Shown one piece after another: positions 14,201 to 25,318 of a stretch of DNA of 64,000 bases. The translations under genes were made by a program, and so were the position numbers. Source of the DNA: Apostichopus japonicus (lineage: Eukaryota; Echinodermata; Holothuroidea; Aspidochirotida; Stichopodidae); the NCBI RefSeq assembly GCF_037975245.1, contig NC_092571.1:24175564-24239563 (forward strand). Reading direction: 5' to 3'. The notes beneath the pieces were generated by a model. It worked only from the letters and a program-made list of their open reading frames with translations, was not told the origin of the DNA and did not search any database. Positions within the stretch are counted from its first letter, which is position 1. Every line of letters starts with the position of its first letter.

Positions 14201-15538
14201 GAATTTGAAAACCAGATTTCTACAAGAAGAAAACGCTGAATGGGGACAATTTTTACATGGTTAGAAAGAGCAAAATAATAACAACAAGGACAATGTATCA
14301 AAATCTTCCACCAGACAATTCCTTCAATGGCTTGATATTAAATTGGAGGTTCTTTGTTTATACTGTACCTCATATCTATATGGCTTGACAATTTGACATA
14401 TAAGGTTTGAGATTCTTTGTTGATACTGTACTTGATTCCTATAAGGCTTCTCATATAAGTTTTGTGATTCTTAGTTGATAGCATACTGTAACTCATGTAC
14501 TATAATATAGTTAACCATTTATAAATATAAAACTTGAGGTTTCTTATTTGATACTTATTTGTAAGACTATACCTCATTCCTGTATGGCTTGACGTATAAT
14601 GTCCAGTGATGGGTATGCCCATCTTCCTCTCTCTTCTTCCCAAAGTAACGTGCTATGTTTCCATACACTATTGGTTTGACAATTGTTATTCCCTGCAGCA
14701 AGAGAAAAGAAAAATTCATGAGAGCTTTAGTACAAAACTCTCTGTATAACATTGTACATATATTGACTACTTAAATCAGCAAAATATAGAACAGTTCACA
14801 CATGTAAACACAAGTGACCAAGTTTCAGCACTAATGAAAATTTCATCGCATCGGCATACATTTGGCAATGCAAGTTACAAGTGACCTACTTTTCTCTTAA
14901 AGTTCCTAAACTCTTAGGATTCATTTTAGGCTCTTATCCTCTAATACACCATCCTCCTCCACCCCACTCTATTCCTCAGTCATCAGTAGTCTAGTATTGG
15001 AATAACTAGCCCAGTCCCATCACCCCCCCTCCCCCCCACACGCCATCCTTCCCTGCCCCTTCTGCCTCTTCTCTTTATCATCATCCTATTCATCCTGCAT
15101 ACCAGGAGAGGGTACAAATTCATTGTTGGGAACCACAATCAAACTTTAATCCAATCCATGCATCGCAACACTTTTAAGGATGTATAAACTGCCATTATTG
15201 AAAAAATACTATATACAATATATGAGAACTAAAACATTAGAAATTTCTGAATGCCTATTGTCCAATCTGTAACATTGAAATCTACTTTCCCCATCAAGCC
15301 TGTTACAAAATCCACAAAGTTTTGAGGTGTTTCCTTTTGGAAATTCAGAGACTTTGTTTAGTTGATTCATAGTTGGCCAAAAAAAATGTTCCGAAATTAT
15401 TGGGTTCTGCAAGCGGCATTAATAGAGTTTTGAAAACATTTTCTGAGGGCAACAGACTAATTGCACAAGGACGGCACGTTATGCTGTATACACTACCTTT
15501 ACTCTTCCACCAGAATCAGACCCGTAATCTGCAGACAT
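4990..15538 (-). CDS. YEATS4: YEATS domain-containing protein 4 (GAS41), seven coding exons
   Basis: YEATS4/GAS41 reads acylated histone H3 and is a shared subunit of the TIP60/p400 and SRCAP chromatin-remodelling complexes. Coding exons on the minus strand are 15538-15497, 14692-14573, 12314-12248, 8624-8530, 7804-7712, 6385-6298 and 5189-4990, each with AG acceptor and GT donor. They sum to 705 nt (234 aa plus stop), against 227 aa in human. The ATG at 15538 gives a 14-residue exon ending SDSGGRVK, matching the family N terminus. The YEATS fold (about 15-140) carries [31 protein letters not shown] and ETGWGEFE. The acyl-lysine cage residues correspond to H40, H68, S70, Y71, W90, G91 and F93. 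[13 protein letters not shown] and LGPYKHET follow, then a C-terminal coiled coil (about 175-220) with EIRKLEEQD. Introns hold large repeats; intron 3 (8625-12247) is mostly a 101-bp minisatellite. No break is seen. Untranslated exons and promoter were not resolved. Confidence 0.94.
5395..5850. repeat. diverged tandem duplication in YEATS4 intron 6
   Basis: About 5395-5600 and about 5660-5850 are diverged copies, sharing TTGTGTTCAAAGAGTAT, GTGACAATTT.TGTCAAAAT and ACATACTCA.TTCTTGATTT. Both lie in the intron between coding exons 6 and 7. No exon of YEATS4 is duplicated here. Confidence 0.65.
7020..7150 (+). mobile_element. possible Penelope-like element 3' remnant
   Basis: In YEATS4 intron 5 the stretch CTGAAGAAGATCCTGCTAGG followed by ATCGAAACGTCAGGCC (about 7051-7087) has the CTGAAGAAG...GAAACGTC pattern often seen near the 3' end of Penelope-like retroelements. 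It is preceded by a pyrimidine-rich tract (6725-6960). No reverse transcriptase or GIY-YIG coding sequence is nearby, so this would be a short, coding-free fragment. Confidence 0.35.
8192..8287. repeat. (ATG)n trinucleotide microsatellite
   Basis: An almost uninterrupted ATG array of about 96 bp sits in YEATS4 intron 4. It creates a meaningless poly-methionine open frame on the plus strand. Confidence 0.95.
8818..11957. repeat. 101-bp minisatellite, about 31 copies, in YEATS4 intron 3
   Basis: The unit begins CAAAGTAATGGTCACTCATA and recurs at 8921, 9022, 9123 and so on. It runs through CTGCCACCCTCATTGCATC and TCTCTTACACTACAGTGT to CCAGGCAATAATTTAATGTT. Units differ by a few substitutions and small indels, and variant blocks recur, so there is higher-order structure. 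Each unit carries a small palindrome, TTACAC..AGTGTAA; some units have CACTGCAGTG. The array fills most of the 3.6 kb intron. It has no spacers and is not a CRISPR array. Confidence 0.95.
12460..12660 (+). mobile_element. possible degenerate tRNA-derived SINE
   Basis: TGGTTGAGTGGTTGAAGGC near 12470 resembles a tRNA D-arm/A-box, and GGGAGGTTGTAGTTTGCGGG near 12520 could be a decayed B-box. The stretch lies in YEATS4 intron 2. The boxes are imperfect and no target duplication was found, so this is a weak call. Confidence 0.25.
12905..14600. repeat. YEATS4: dispersed copies of the YEATS4 exon 2 3' end inside intron 2
   Basis: The plus-strand motif TACCTCAT.CCT.TATGGCTT, followed by GACATATAAG, occurs at about 12910, 12960, 14365 and 14440 (partial near 13010). 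It matches 14570-14595, which is the last codons of exon 2 with its splice donor. On the minus strand several copies keep a GAG|GT junction, for example at 12966/12967 and 14368/14369. They are not in the coding sequence. An internal 280-bp duplication (13285-13855) separates two groups of copies. Confidence 0.7.
13285..13855. repeat. tandem duplication of a 280-bp segment in YEATS4 intron 2
   Basis: Two adjacent copies (about 13288-13565 and 13566-13850) share GATAAATTTCTTCC, CTCCTTAAGCCGCCAT, CGCGAAGAATGTTCGCATGT and GACAGTTCTGCGAAGCCTAA. They differ by scattered substitutions and a few short indels. No coding potential is evident. Confidence 0.85.
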
Positions 15539-16523
15539 CTTCTAAGACTGGAATGGTAGCGAAGCCAAAAAAAGTCTCTCTGATCTGCAATTCACAGCAG
15601 GCCTATAAGATCTAGAGGCAATGAAACAAAGCAAAAGCTGGTATAATATATAACTTGGATGGCAAGAAATATTTGCTTAGACAGTAGATGAATAACTAAC
15701 ATATATTATGAGCATAGCAATCAAACAAATGAATGCTTCAACACTTTTGAAAAGCAGGGCTACATATGTTCTGTACATTTGCTGGACTTTTGCAAACTTG
15801 TTAGATTTATGAGCTAGCCTAGGTATATGCTATCAGTCATTCTCGAAAGGTAAACTATGCAGCATATTTCATGTGGTTTTATCATCATTCCCTATGCAAT
15901 GTCTAGGCAAATTAAAATTCAGGTAGCCTAACATTGTTTTGATTTTTGCTTTATTCAAACAGTTTGCTACCCAGGGCCATGTTCAACTTTGTTCAAGAGT
16001 CAAAGAACACCAACTTGCATGGAATAAGTTAAAGGTGAATGAGGAATAAAGAACTGAGTTCCTTAAGGAGATTGAAGTCTGTAGAGCACTTTGTCTCCAT
16101 ATTGGAAAATTGCTTTCACCACCAATATGAAGGTAAGTCACCAAACCACTCAAATGAGTAGCTCAATTAATGAACAAGTACAACATTGGTTAAGAACATC
16201 CAAGAAATTTGGCATGCTTTTCTTGGTCACCACATTCACCGAGGTTAAAATAAGGCAATATAATAAGACTTCTTTTCAAAAAGAATCTCTGAGCATCTCC
16301 GTTTTTAAGGATTCTACATTGTGTAGTGCTTCTAAACTTGGACTCTTTTCAAATCAGTGGTTGCAACTGTTTAAAATTATTTTCCAAATGTTGTGAAAGG
16401 CTCACAAAGGCTTCATGCTTCCAGAGTCTAATTAATGGCCAACTAAAAAGACTATGTTTAGGCTACCTTATTACAAATTATACCTGTTTTCTAGATCTTG
16501 AAACTTCGTGATCGCTTAGTTAT
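15539..16523. other. YEATS4 upstream region, no other gene recognised
   Basis: This stretch lies upstream of the YEATS4 start codon and should hold its promoter and any 5' untranslated exon. No TATA box, initiator or CpG-rich block stands out. The open frames at 16091-16396 and 16326-16511 resemble nothing known and have no splice context that supports them. Confidence 0.5.
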
Positions 16524-16984
16524 GTTGGAATCAGGGTTACCAGCGACAGTTGACGAAAAAACGCTAGATTTGCGAAAATAAAACCCTAGAAAACGCTAAA
16601 TGGTAGTTTCCCTAACTTTCGTGTTGTTTCGAGTCAATTTAGCACAGATTCGTAGGATGAATGGTCACCGATCACAAAATAGATCATGAATAGTTGATTT
16701 GAGTGATAGTCTGACCCAGATAATTTGAAAAAAAATATGGAAATTTTTGGTAGGAAATTCCGAAGATTGGGCAAAAATACTCAAAATAAATTTGGATGGG
16801 TCTCCGAGTAAAAATTTTGTCTAAAAAATCTGAAAAATGGTCTATTTTTGGTAAATTTAACTAGTTTTAGGCAAAAAACGGTAGAATTACCAAAATTAGA
16901 AAAAACGTGCGCTAGAAACCCAGAAATGACTAAAAACGCTAGATCTAGTGTAAAAACGCTAACTCTGGTAACACTGGTTGGAAT
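16524..16984. mobile_element. non-autonomous hAT-like MITE with 8-bp target site duplication
   Basis: The element spans 16532-16976 (445 bp). Its left end begins CAGGGTTACCAG; the right end, read on the minus strand, begins CAGTGTTACCAG, an 11/12 match typical of hAT-type terminal inverted repeats. The exact 8-bp duplication GTTGGAAT flanks it at 16524-16531 and 16977-16984. AAAACGCTAGA-like motifs recur near both ends. There is no transposase; mobilisation would need an autonomous relative. Confidence 0.85.
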
Positions 16985-17600
16985 AGCGGCGCGGTATCAA
17001 AGTCAACAGAGGCCTATATGTACATAGCCTACATTCCCACATATAACCAACATAGCGTAGGCTTACATGCTGATTAACCAATACTAGTACACAAAGCAAA
17101 TCTCGCGAAACACGTACCAGTGGTGTGCGTAGCATGCAACATACATGTCAGTTAATAACACAAAGCCGAACGGAATCCATCAAACCAATAGTTAACTTAC
17201 CTTTGATTGATACGTTTAGTTTGGAAAATTTTCGACATATGGTTCCGTCTTACTCTTACAGTTACATTGAATATCCTGCACACGTACTTAAGATGTTGAA
17301 GTTACAAATTAATCTTTTCTTTGTAAAGAATGTTCACTTTTCACGCACAAAACTGGGTTGTGGTGGTATGAAACTAATACTACCCGGCCTAGCAAAACGG
17401 GAAATTTAGTAGGTAGCACTATAACATAAGAAATACCGTATAGTATTTGATAACTATATTTTATTTACAATGTTCCTTTACGGACAGTTCTAAGTCAATT
17501 ATCCATTTTGAACTTTCCTCGTTAATCATAATTTTGGTGTTAATATTGCTGTTTCATCCGCTGACCTCAATGTTAGTGAACTATGCTCAGGCATTGAGTT
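16985..17600. other. intergenic DNA before the tandem array
   Basis: Nothing recognisable. The open frame at 17125-17409 has no similarity that I can name. The left edge of homology between array units falls at 17601. Confidence 0.5.
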
Positions 17601-18249
17601 AATTGGATGATCTTTTATGGACTTACTGGCTCAACTTTTTTTTATTGGAGCTTGCATATTTTTGGTGTTGCATATATTACACACCAAAACCACCAAAAAA
17701 TGTTTAAACCATACGAGCCAATAGAACATTTGTGACATACTAATTAAATTAAATTTTAGTTTTGATTTTTGAATTTCAGTTTAGCTGTCCGCAAGACGAC
17801 GAAAGGAAACATGGAAAGGTACTTGAGGTATTGTTAAAGCCTATTTATCAGAGTTGGTGGAAATGTTGCTATTAGCTTTAAGGCGGTTTAGTTGTCCGCA
17901 GGCTAACTAAAGGAAACGTGGGAAGGTATTTGCGGAATTGTGAAGACCCATTTATAAGAGTTGGTGGAAATGTTGCTATTGGCGTCAAGGCAGTTGTTGT
18001 TGTGTGCGTGAATAGAGGGATAAAAAGAAAACAGGACTGGAAACATGTGCAGATTGGATATAAATATTGCCGTAACGAAAGACGTAGCACGTTGTTGATT
18101 GGGTGACTGAGAAGGCGTTACCGAACATGAGAGAGTACTTAAACAGAGACGAGAGGGGGAGGAGGACGAGAGAGGAGGACGAGAGGGGGGGGGGGGCGAG
18201 AGGGTAGGAGGGCGAGGGGCTGAGGAGGACGACCAAACATTTTGAACAC

Positions 18250-18306
18250 GATATCTCAAGCAGGGACGCTTGGACCATTCTAATATTTAGTATGTAGTTG
18301 GTTTTA
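18250..18306. other. unoccupied LINE integration site (unit A)
   Basis: These 57 bases, starting GATATCTCAAGCAGGGACGC, occur once here and run straight into GTGGAGATC. In units B, C and D the same 57 bases flank the truncated LINE on both sides. In those units the right-hand copy is identical to this site and the left-hand copy differs at three positions. Unit A therefore shows the pre-insertion state. Confidence 0.85.
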
Positions 18307-18455
18307 GTGGAGATCAAATGTTTTTTGGGGGTCACCAGGGGTCAATTGTGAAAACCTTGTAAACACGATATCTCAAGAAGATAACCTTGCACCAGTCTTA
18401 TATTGAGTATGTGGTTGTGACACGTTCAATTCAAGATCCCTATTGTTTTTTGTTG

Positions 18456-18468
18456 AGGTCAAAGGTCA
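18456..18468 (+). promoter_or_regulatory. perfect DR1-type nuclear-receptor motif, repeated in every unit
   Basis: AGGTCAAAGGTCA is two AGGTCA half-sites with one spacer base, the DR1 consensus bound by RXR, HNF4 and COUP-TF family receptors. It recurs at 26949-26961, 41893-41905 and 49880-49892, about 3.0-3.8 kb upstream of each sulfotransferase-like start codon. It belongs to a dispersed repeat that also occurs at 283-295 and 938-950 on the other strand, so it may carry no function. Confidence 0.4.
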
Positions 18469-19706
18469 TTTGGGGTCTCTTGGAGTCAAATTGTGAAAAC
18501 CTTGTAAACACGATATCTTAAGAAGGGAAGCTAGTATATCGTTGTAATACGTTAAGTTCAACAAGCCTATTGTTGTTTTTTTTGTGGAAGTTAAAGTTCA
18601 TTTGGAGTTACCAGAGATCAAACTGTGGAAACCGTGTTATATCTGTATCTTCCACTGTCCAGCCCATTAGATAACATGTGCGTTACCCCTCATAAGAGTA
18701 GGAGAGAGAATGTTGGCATTTGAAAATTAGCTTATGGGCATCCGTAGAATTTGAATTCTTAAGCCGAGCAAAGTGCTATTAGGTTATCTTTGTCGTTAAC
18801 TTAATACGTCGTTGTATATACATGCATTGCGCCTATGCACCGTACCCAAGTGAACATACAACGTGGCTATTGGATCGGAGTGAACGATATCGTTGCGAAT
18901 CAAGGTATTATATCTTTCCTTCCGTTGTTAACGTTTTCCTTGGTATTTTGCAATTGTCGAGATCCATAATAGAGCATTTTTAAATTAAAATAGTGGTTCC
19001 GGCCATTTACATTCGGCTTCATAAGCAGTCGTCTAGTGCCATGACGTCATCGAAACCTCAATGCATTTTGCATTCTGGTTTTCTTTGTTAAGTTTTTTCT
19101 CATTTTACATTGCGAACATTTTGTTGGTTTCAATATGAGTAACTAAAGTTGGGGCTTTGATAATCAACAAACTTTTTAAGTGCGTATATCTGCCTGTGGG
19201 TGTGTCTGTGCGTGTTTCATGATGTGTGCCACAATGAACGCGCGTATGCAGCAGACTTAATTATTACCTAATTAATAAATACCACAGGCTGATTGTTCTT
19301 TCCAACATATCGCCTCATTTCAAGCGAAATGCTTGCGGACAAAATATGTCTTAAATGTGTTGCATGCTTCAGACAGAAAATAGGTTGCAGTTATATATAA
19401 ATCTAAAATAATTACTTGTGTACCATGAAACATCAGATATGTTCCCATAAAGCTGCTAACCTAGATAGGCTATCAAGTCAGTATAACCCCTGCAGACACA
19501 GGATTGACATAGACAGGGGAGGTCACTCATTCACTACATTCCGACAAGTATTTATGATTTTACTATACCAGCCCTGACAAATCAATCGTCCAATCAGTGA
19601 GATGTTTCATTGTCTAATTGAATATATCTCGATTATTTGGTAAATACTATCTTCGACGGTCAAAACTTCTACAAAAAGTCTTCTGAACAAGTTTGGTAAG
19701 TTAAAG

Positions 19707-19939
19707 CATGGAGCTATTCGGTAATAGCTCCATGGTTATAGCAATACGGTTTGGCGGACCGAGACCTTTTAACGCTATAGCGCAACAGGGGTATAACATA
19801 TACGTTATGGATCATTGTAATCATCATACAAGCGGCGGGTACAGTCTGTGATAATATTAGCAAACATAGACACAGCTTCAATCAGATTGAAGGGTGTTGG
19901 TTCGTCCATACATGGAGCTATTTCGGTAATAGCTCCATG
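19707..19939. repeat. pair of near-identical hairpins 205 bp apart
   Basis: CATGGAGCTATT (19707-19718) pairs with AATAGCTCCATG (19723-19734) across a CGGT loop. Almost the same hairpin recurs at 19911-19938 with one extra base in the loop. Both are kept in unit B (28200 and 28404), unit C (about 43146 and 43349) and unit D (about 51132 and 51335). The pair may mark the ends of an old element. Confidence 0.7.
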
Positions 19940-20949
19940 GTCCATATTAATAAACTTAATCGCTATGTATACACTTCAAACCGCAAAGCTGATTGGTCAT
20001 ATTTGTTTTGCCAAAAAGAAAGAAAATGAAGGAGGAAAACACACACCTGAAAGACTATTCATAATGATGAGGCAAAAAGGTTCAAAGACCATTTGTAAGA
20101 AACCAGCGATGTATCAATGCCATCGGCGTATAACGAAGAACTTCGGACCCGCATACCAAGGATTAAATGAGGCCCCTTAAAAGGGTAACCATTCGCTGTG
20201 TCGGGCTTTTCTCTTCTTCGTCCTCTTCTTACCATGGGTCCCTTGTGAGTGAGGACAGTTTAATTAATCTAGTGTTAGCCAATTATTTACCACTTCAACA
20301 TTATAGAATGAATCACACAAGAAAAGTTCTGGAAACACAAGTACTGAATTCGTCGTTTTCTTTTAAGGCTCGTGACCCTTAAGGTTCCGGAGACAGGGGT
20401 CCCCCTCCCCCACCGCACCCTTCTCAATCCTCTGGCGTTATAAGCCGTTGATAAATATCGGTTTAGGGAGTCACTGAAGGTTGGCGGGTGGGAGAGAATT
20501 AAGGGGTACTAGTTAGTGGTTGCATATATGATAATATCACGAGAGACGTGTTGATAATCGAGATTAGAACGTTACTCGTGTAGTTGTTGTCGAATTTTGT
20601 CTCTTCGTGTCAACTTTGGACCATCAAGTGTTTTACCAATATTTACGTTATACTATTTATTAACCAAGATTGTAAGTGTCACCATTTGGATTTGTCATAT
20701 GATATTACTATCTAGCCACTGTGTCGGAGTTTGACTTTGTGCCTGTATTTTATGTCAGTTATAGCTATATATGGTATTAGCATGAGATGAGAGTGTTGGA
20801 CATCATACTCTAAGAATCCCTTACTATGTATAAGGCAGAAGAGTGCAGGGTTCCCCAACCCTCCCTCCTCCCTCATGCCACAGAGAACCCACGGATGGTA
20901 AAAAAAATGGTTATGGTTGTATTATCTGAACAATGTAAACCCTCTTTTC

Positions 20950-21364
20950 AATATTTGATTTGATGTCTCAGCTACTATGTCACCTTTGATCCAAATGACC
21001 TTGCACTAGCTATATCCAAGATGGAATTATGTAAACATTGGGTTGTAGATTGTGGATGTGCAAAAAAAAATCAAATTAAGTTAAATAATGATAAGACAGA
21101 GGTTATTGTTTTCAATCGGTCTAGTGACAAATGTGAATTTAAGAATAGTTCATTCCGGATTAGTGATAATATTAAACATACCACTCCTGCGGTACGCAAC
21201 CTTGTTGTTTATGTGTCTCGATTGAATATAATAAGGGGTCGCAGCTTTTACTATGCTGCCCCCGTTTGTGGAACTCACCTTCAGTAGATATATGAGGTCT
21301 CTGGACTCGCTTGATCAGTTTAAACATCGTCTTAAAACTCATCTTTTTTTCACATTATTATTAG
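20950..21364 (+). pseudogene. decayed CR1-like LINE reverse transcriptase, C-terminal part (unit A)
   Basis: Frames with small shifts read YVTFDPND, then LALAISKMELC, then IKLNNDKTEVIVF, the region just after the RT catalytic box in CR1/L2-type LINEs. After a gap, [12 protein letters not shown] and [14 protein letters not shown] match the conserved C terminus of such ORF2 proteins. It is interrupted by stops and indels. Unit C keeps only the last part (about 44358-44563). Units B and D lost it by a deletion between CCAAATGAT and the sequence before the sulfotransferase gene. Confidence 0.75.
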
Positions 21365-21365
21365 A

Positions 21366-21840
<475 letters not shown>

Positions 21841-22094
21841 CCTTCTTCTTCTCCTTCTCCTTCTTCTGAATCTGAATATTATTATTTCAACGGCCAATCT
21901 TAAAACTGACCGAAACTTCTTTAGCGAGCAGACTTTTAGTGAGTAAATATACAATGTTCCCGTATTCTATCGTAGTTACATGTACTCATACTCGCCCACA
22001 TAAATTTGTACTTCAAGTCTGTCCGTTAGTGAGAAATTCTCGTGGTTTCTTTATTCAGGTGGAAAACGACTCATTCTCTTTTAAATAAACAACC

Positions 22095-22576
22095 ATGGCT
22101 AGTCAAGAAAAGCAACGCCCTCTTCGGGTCTTCATGTGGGTCGTTCCACGAACAAACAGCACAGTTTTCACCAAGTGTATGTCCTTCGTGGACAAGGTCG
22201 AAGTATGGATGGAACCCTACTTTGCTTGTAACATGAATGATACCGTATACAACCCTGAATGGGGAAAAGGAGTTCCAGCTATGGAGAAATTAAGGACCAC
22301 AATGAAAGAGTTTATGGAAAAACCAGAATACCAAGAATTAATGAAACAGGAACTTGAAAAAGTCGAGAAATACCCAAACGTTTGGCCACAAGAGCAGTTC
22401 AGGTATAATAACGATGTGTCAACAGTAGAACATATGATTCAGTTTTATAATATTAATATAAACTATACAATACATAATACTAAAATATACTGGAAAGTGT
22501 TCAATCAATACGTGATCGATAGTTGATATTTGGGAAATTGACAATTACAGGTAACAACAATTTAAGGTTTGTTTTA

Positions 22577-22645
<69 letters not shown>

Positions 22646-23555
22646 CTTAGATGCCTGGTACGTTTTCGTTAAAGGATTCGCGAGGCGTGATCAGTTGTAT
22701 GTGTGTGTTACCACAATGACATTTAATTTGTTGATTTCCTATTCCAAACTTGCATTCAATTAGTAACTTGTTTTGTTCTATACTGTAATTTGTAACTGAT
22801 AATGACAATCTATACCGCGCGGTTGATAAATCTACCTACCCTAATACAACTCTCTTATTTTCTTTCCTTTTCTATTTTTTTTTCTGTTAAACCGATTAAA
22901 CAGATATGCTTGGCTGAAGGATCAGCTTGAAGTAGATCCAGATGACAAGCAGTTGGTCTTTATAAAAGATCAGTCTTGTGCGATCTACGATCACATGGAA
23001 TATCTTCCGGATGTTCCAACACGACACGTATTTCTGATCAGACACCCGAGGAATGTCTACCCATCATTGAAACAAATTTTCACCAACAACACCGAATTCA
23101 CGCAACTTCCCTGGGATGAGACGAACCTGATTGAAGAATTGCCATCTATGCCCATTAAGGATCACTTTAAGATCCATCGAGATCTGTGGAAGAAAATCAA
23201 AAACAAATTGGACCCAGACGTCATCGTTATCGATGGACATGATCTGGCCAGCAGACCTGAAGTAATACTTCCAAAGTTCTTTACTGAGTTAGGTATTCCT
23301 TACAAAGAATCTTACTTGAAGTGGGAAGCTGATCCGGAACTTGTGTATTCATCATGGAGAGGTACAGGCCAGTTGATATTTACAACTTCCAAGACCAAAG
23401 CTACTTCACGAGCTGTTGAGTCTACCCACTTTGTACCCCCAAAGGTACCCCGTGGCAGCTTCACGGCGGATTGGAAACTGACAGATGAGTTGCAGGAGTG
23501 TATAGATTATTCGATGCCATTTTATGAAGAAATGTATGAACAAAGGTTACAATAA
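22095..23555 (+). CDS. sulfotransferase-like protein, copy 1 (unit A), two exons
   Basis: Exon 1 is 22095-22402 and exon 2 is 22904-23555, split by a 501-bp intron (TTCAG|GTATAA ... TTAAACAG|ATATGC). Joined they give 960 nt, 319 aa. The start has a good context (ACCATGG). Residues 18-28 (PRTNSTVFTKC) fit the PAPS 5'-phosphosulfate loop of the P-loop sulfotransferase fold. Residues 144-158 (HVFLIRHPRNVYPSL) fit the 3'-phosphate motif, with R149 and S157 spaced as in classical enzymes. H133 could be the catalytic base. The probable reaction is sulfo-transfer from PAPS; the acceptor is unknown. There is no signal peptide or membrane helix, so it is probably cytosolic. TATTCAG|GTGGAAAAC at about 22050 may be the acceptor of an untranslated first exon. 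Distinctive residues are V17, F43, V50, I162 and E177-L178. A possible ATTAAA signal lies about 130 bp after the stop. Confidence 0.82.
22578..22642. repeat. (TA)n microsatellite in the copy 1 intron
   Basis: A run of about 62 bp of TA lies in the intron of sulfotransferase-like copy 1. Copies 2 and 4 have a shorter TA tract interrupted by ATTTTA at this place; copy 3 has a short pure tract. Confidence 0.9.
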
Positions 23556-24429
23556 TCGAGCAAAAAGGAAAATAACTATGTTTTTAATTGATAAAATGGA
23601 CGCTTATAACCAATTACATTTCTTCTTCTGCTTTCTTTTCTATCCGTGCAAATTTAACTTCGAAGGCCCGACTATACAGTGACATTAAAAAAACCTACAT
23701 GTATGCTAAAACCGCCACAACGTTTGAATGATTTAAACGCACACTTTTGAAAAGTTTGTGGAATATCCATTTGTATGCAGGTCCTTATCATTTTTAACTG
23801 ATTAACTGTGTCCTCATAAACTGCCAACTAAATAACCTTCATTGAAGTTTGGTATAACTTCAGGCGGTGCTCGTTTCTTTCTTATTTTGTAGAAGAAAAG
23901 GCTACCTGTTAGGGGTATATGCCCTCGCCTGGCCTCGCCTAAAATTAGCAAGGTACATGTACAGAGTAGTCTTACTTTTCAACTTCTGATACTTGTAGAT
24001 ACAAAGATAGGCCAGAAATGTCTTTGTTACAACTATAGCCAGTAATTGTCTTTGATACAACTGTAGCTAGTAAATGTTGATCGAAAAGGCTGTTTTGGAA
24101 CATGGAACGCCGATCGTGACAACAACAGGGTTTTACAAACCCCCCCCCAGATGGCCGGAAACGGCCCTTCCCTAGTGTTCATATATATATATATATAATA
24201 TATATATATGTATAATATATATGAAATTGTATAATATGTATAATTGGATGATCTTTTATGGGCTTACTGGCTCAACTTTTTTTGATTGGAGCTTGCATGT
24301 CATATTTTTGGTGTTGCATATATTACACACCAAAATTACCAATACAAATGTTTTAACCATACGAGCCAATTCAACATTAGTGACATATTAATTCAATTAA
24401 ATATCTGGCATTGATCAAATTAGAGTAAG

Positions 24430-24790
24430 TTAGGATATACCAGAAGTTTGATGCCTTTTGCAGGGTGGTGCTGAAGCCCGGCCCCCTTGCATCGAGACTG
24501 TGACTGTGATCATTGTCGTGATGTGTGTATGACGGTTCCCCTAGAAGAGGAAGATAATGATACGTTTTAGAAAAGTCACCCAGGAAAGTATGTGGACAAG
24601 ATAAAGGAAACAAACGAACGGCTGAGCCGTTGTGAACCCCAGCCCCTTGCATAGAGACTGTGATCATCGTTAGGTGTGTATTGCGGTTGGGAATATAATG
24701 GTACACATGATCTTAGGCAGAATCCCGAGAAACGTTGCCATATAGAATCTCAACCGAAATGCCATGATTTTGTTGTTATTCAGCTAAGAA
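24430..24790 (-). repeat. diverged U2-headed repeat, 1.5 copies (unit B; also in C and D)
   Basis: Read on the minus strand, a decayed U2-like head (ending at about 24735, with GATCATGTGTAC) is followed by CAAGGGGCTGGGGTT and CTTTCCTGGGTGAC. Part of the body then repeats at 24440-24600. The layout matches the better-preserved copy at 58240-58458. The same segment is at about 39484-39845 and 47365-47725. Unit A lacks it. Confidence 0.55.
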
Positions 24791-24844
24791 AGAAGCATTC
24801 AGCTACTACGTGTGAATGTCCAGTTAGCAGCTGTTGGCGTGAAG

Positions 24845-25165
24845 GCAGTTTGGCTGTCATTAAGATTACAGAAGGAAAGGTGGAAATGTATTTCAGATAT
24901 TGTGAAAGTTCAGTAAGCACAGTTGGTGGAAATGTTGCTATTGGCGTTAAGGCAGCTTAGCTGTCCGCAAGACGACGAAAGGAAACATGGGAAGGTATTT
25001 CCGGAATTGTGAAAGCCTATTTATCAGAGTTGGTGGAAATGTTGCTATTGGCGTTAAGGCGGTTAAGCTGTCCGCAAGCTGACTAAAGGAACGTGGAAAT
25101 GTATTTCCTGAATTGTGAAAGCCCATTTATAGGAGTTGGTGGAAATGTTGCTATTGGCGTTAAGG
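24845..25165 (+). repeat. 107-bp subrepeat, three copies (unit B)
   Basis: Each copy ends GGTGGAAATGTTGCTATTGG and most begin near AGCTGTCCGCAAG. Copy number varies between units: two in A (about 17790-17995), three in B, two in C (about 39899-40110) and three in D (about 47778-48103). The loss in C fuses the first and third copies at AGCTGTCCGCAAG. Confidence 0.8.
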
Positions 25166-25318
25166 CAGTTGTTGTTGTGTGCGTGAATAGAGTGATAAGA
25201 AACAAATAGGACTGGAAACATGTGCAGATTGGATCGAAATATTGCCGTAACGAAAGACGTAGCACGTTGTTGATTGGGTGACTGAGAAGGCGTTACCGAA
25301 CATGAGAGAGTACTTAAA

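Noticed and set aside
24377..24960. Open frames of 109 and 94 codons conserved in units B, C and D
   Set aside because: They lie over the U2-headed repeat and 107-bp subrepeats and are alike only because the units are recent duplicates. No known domain.
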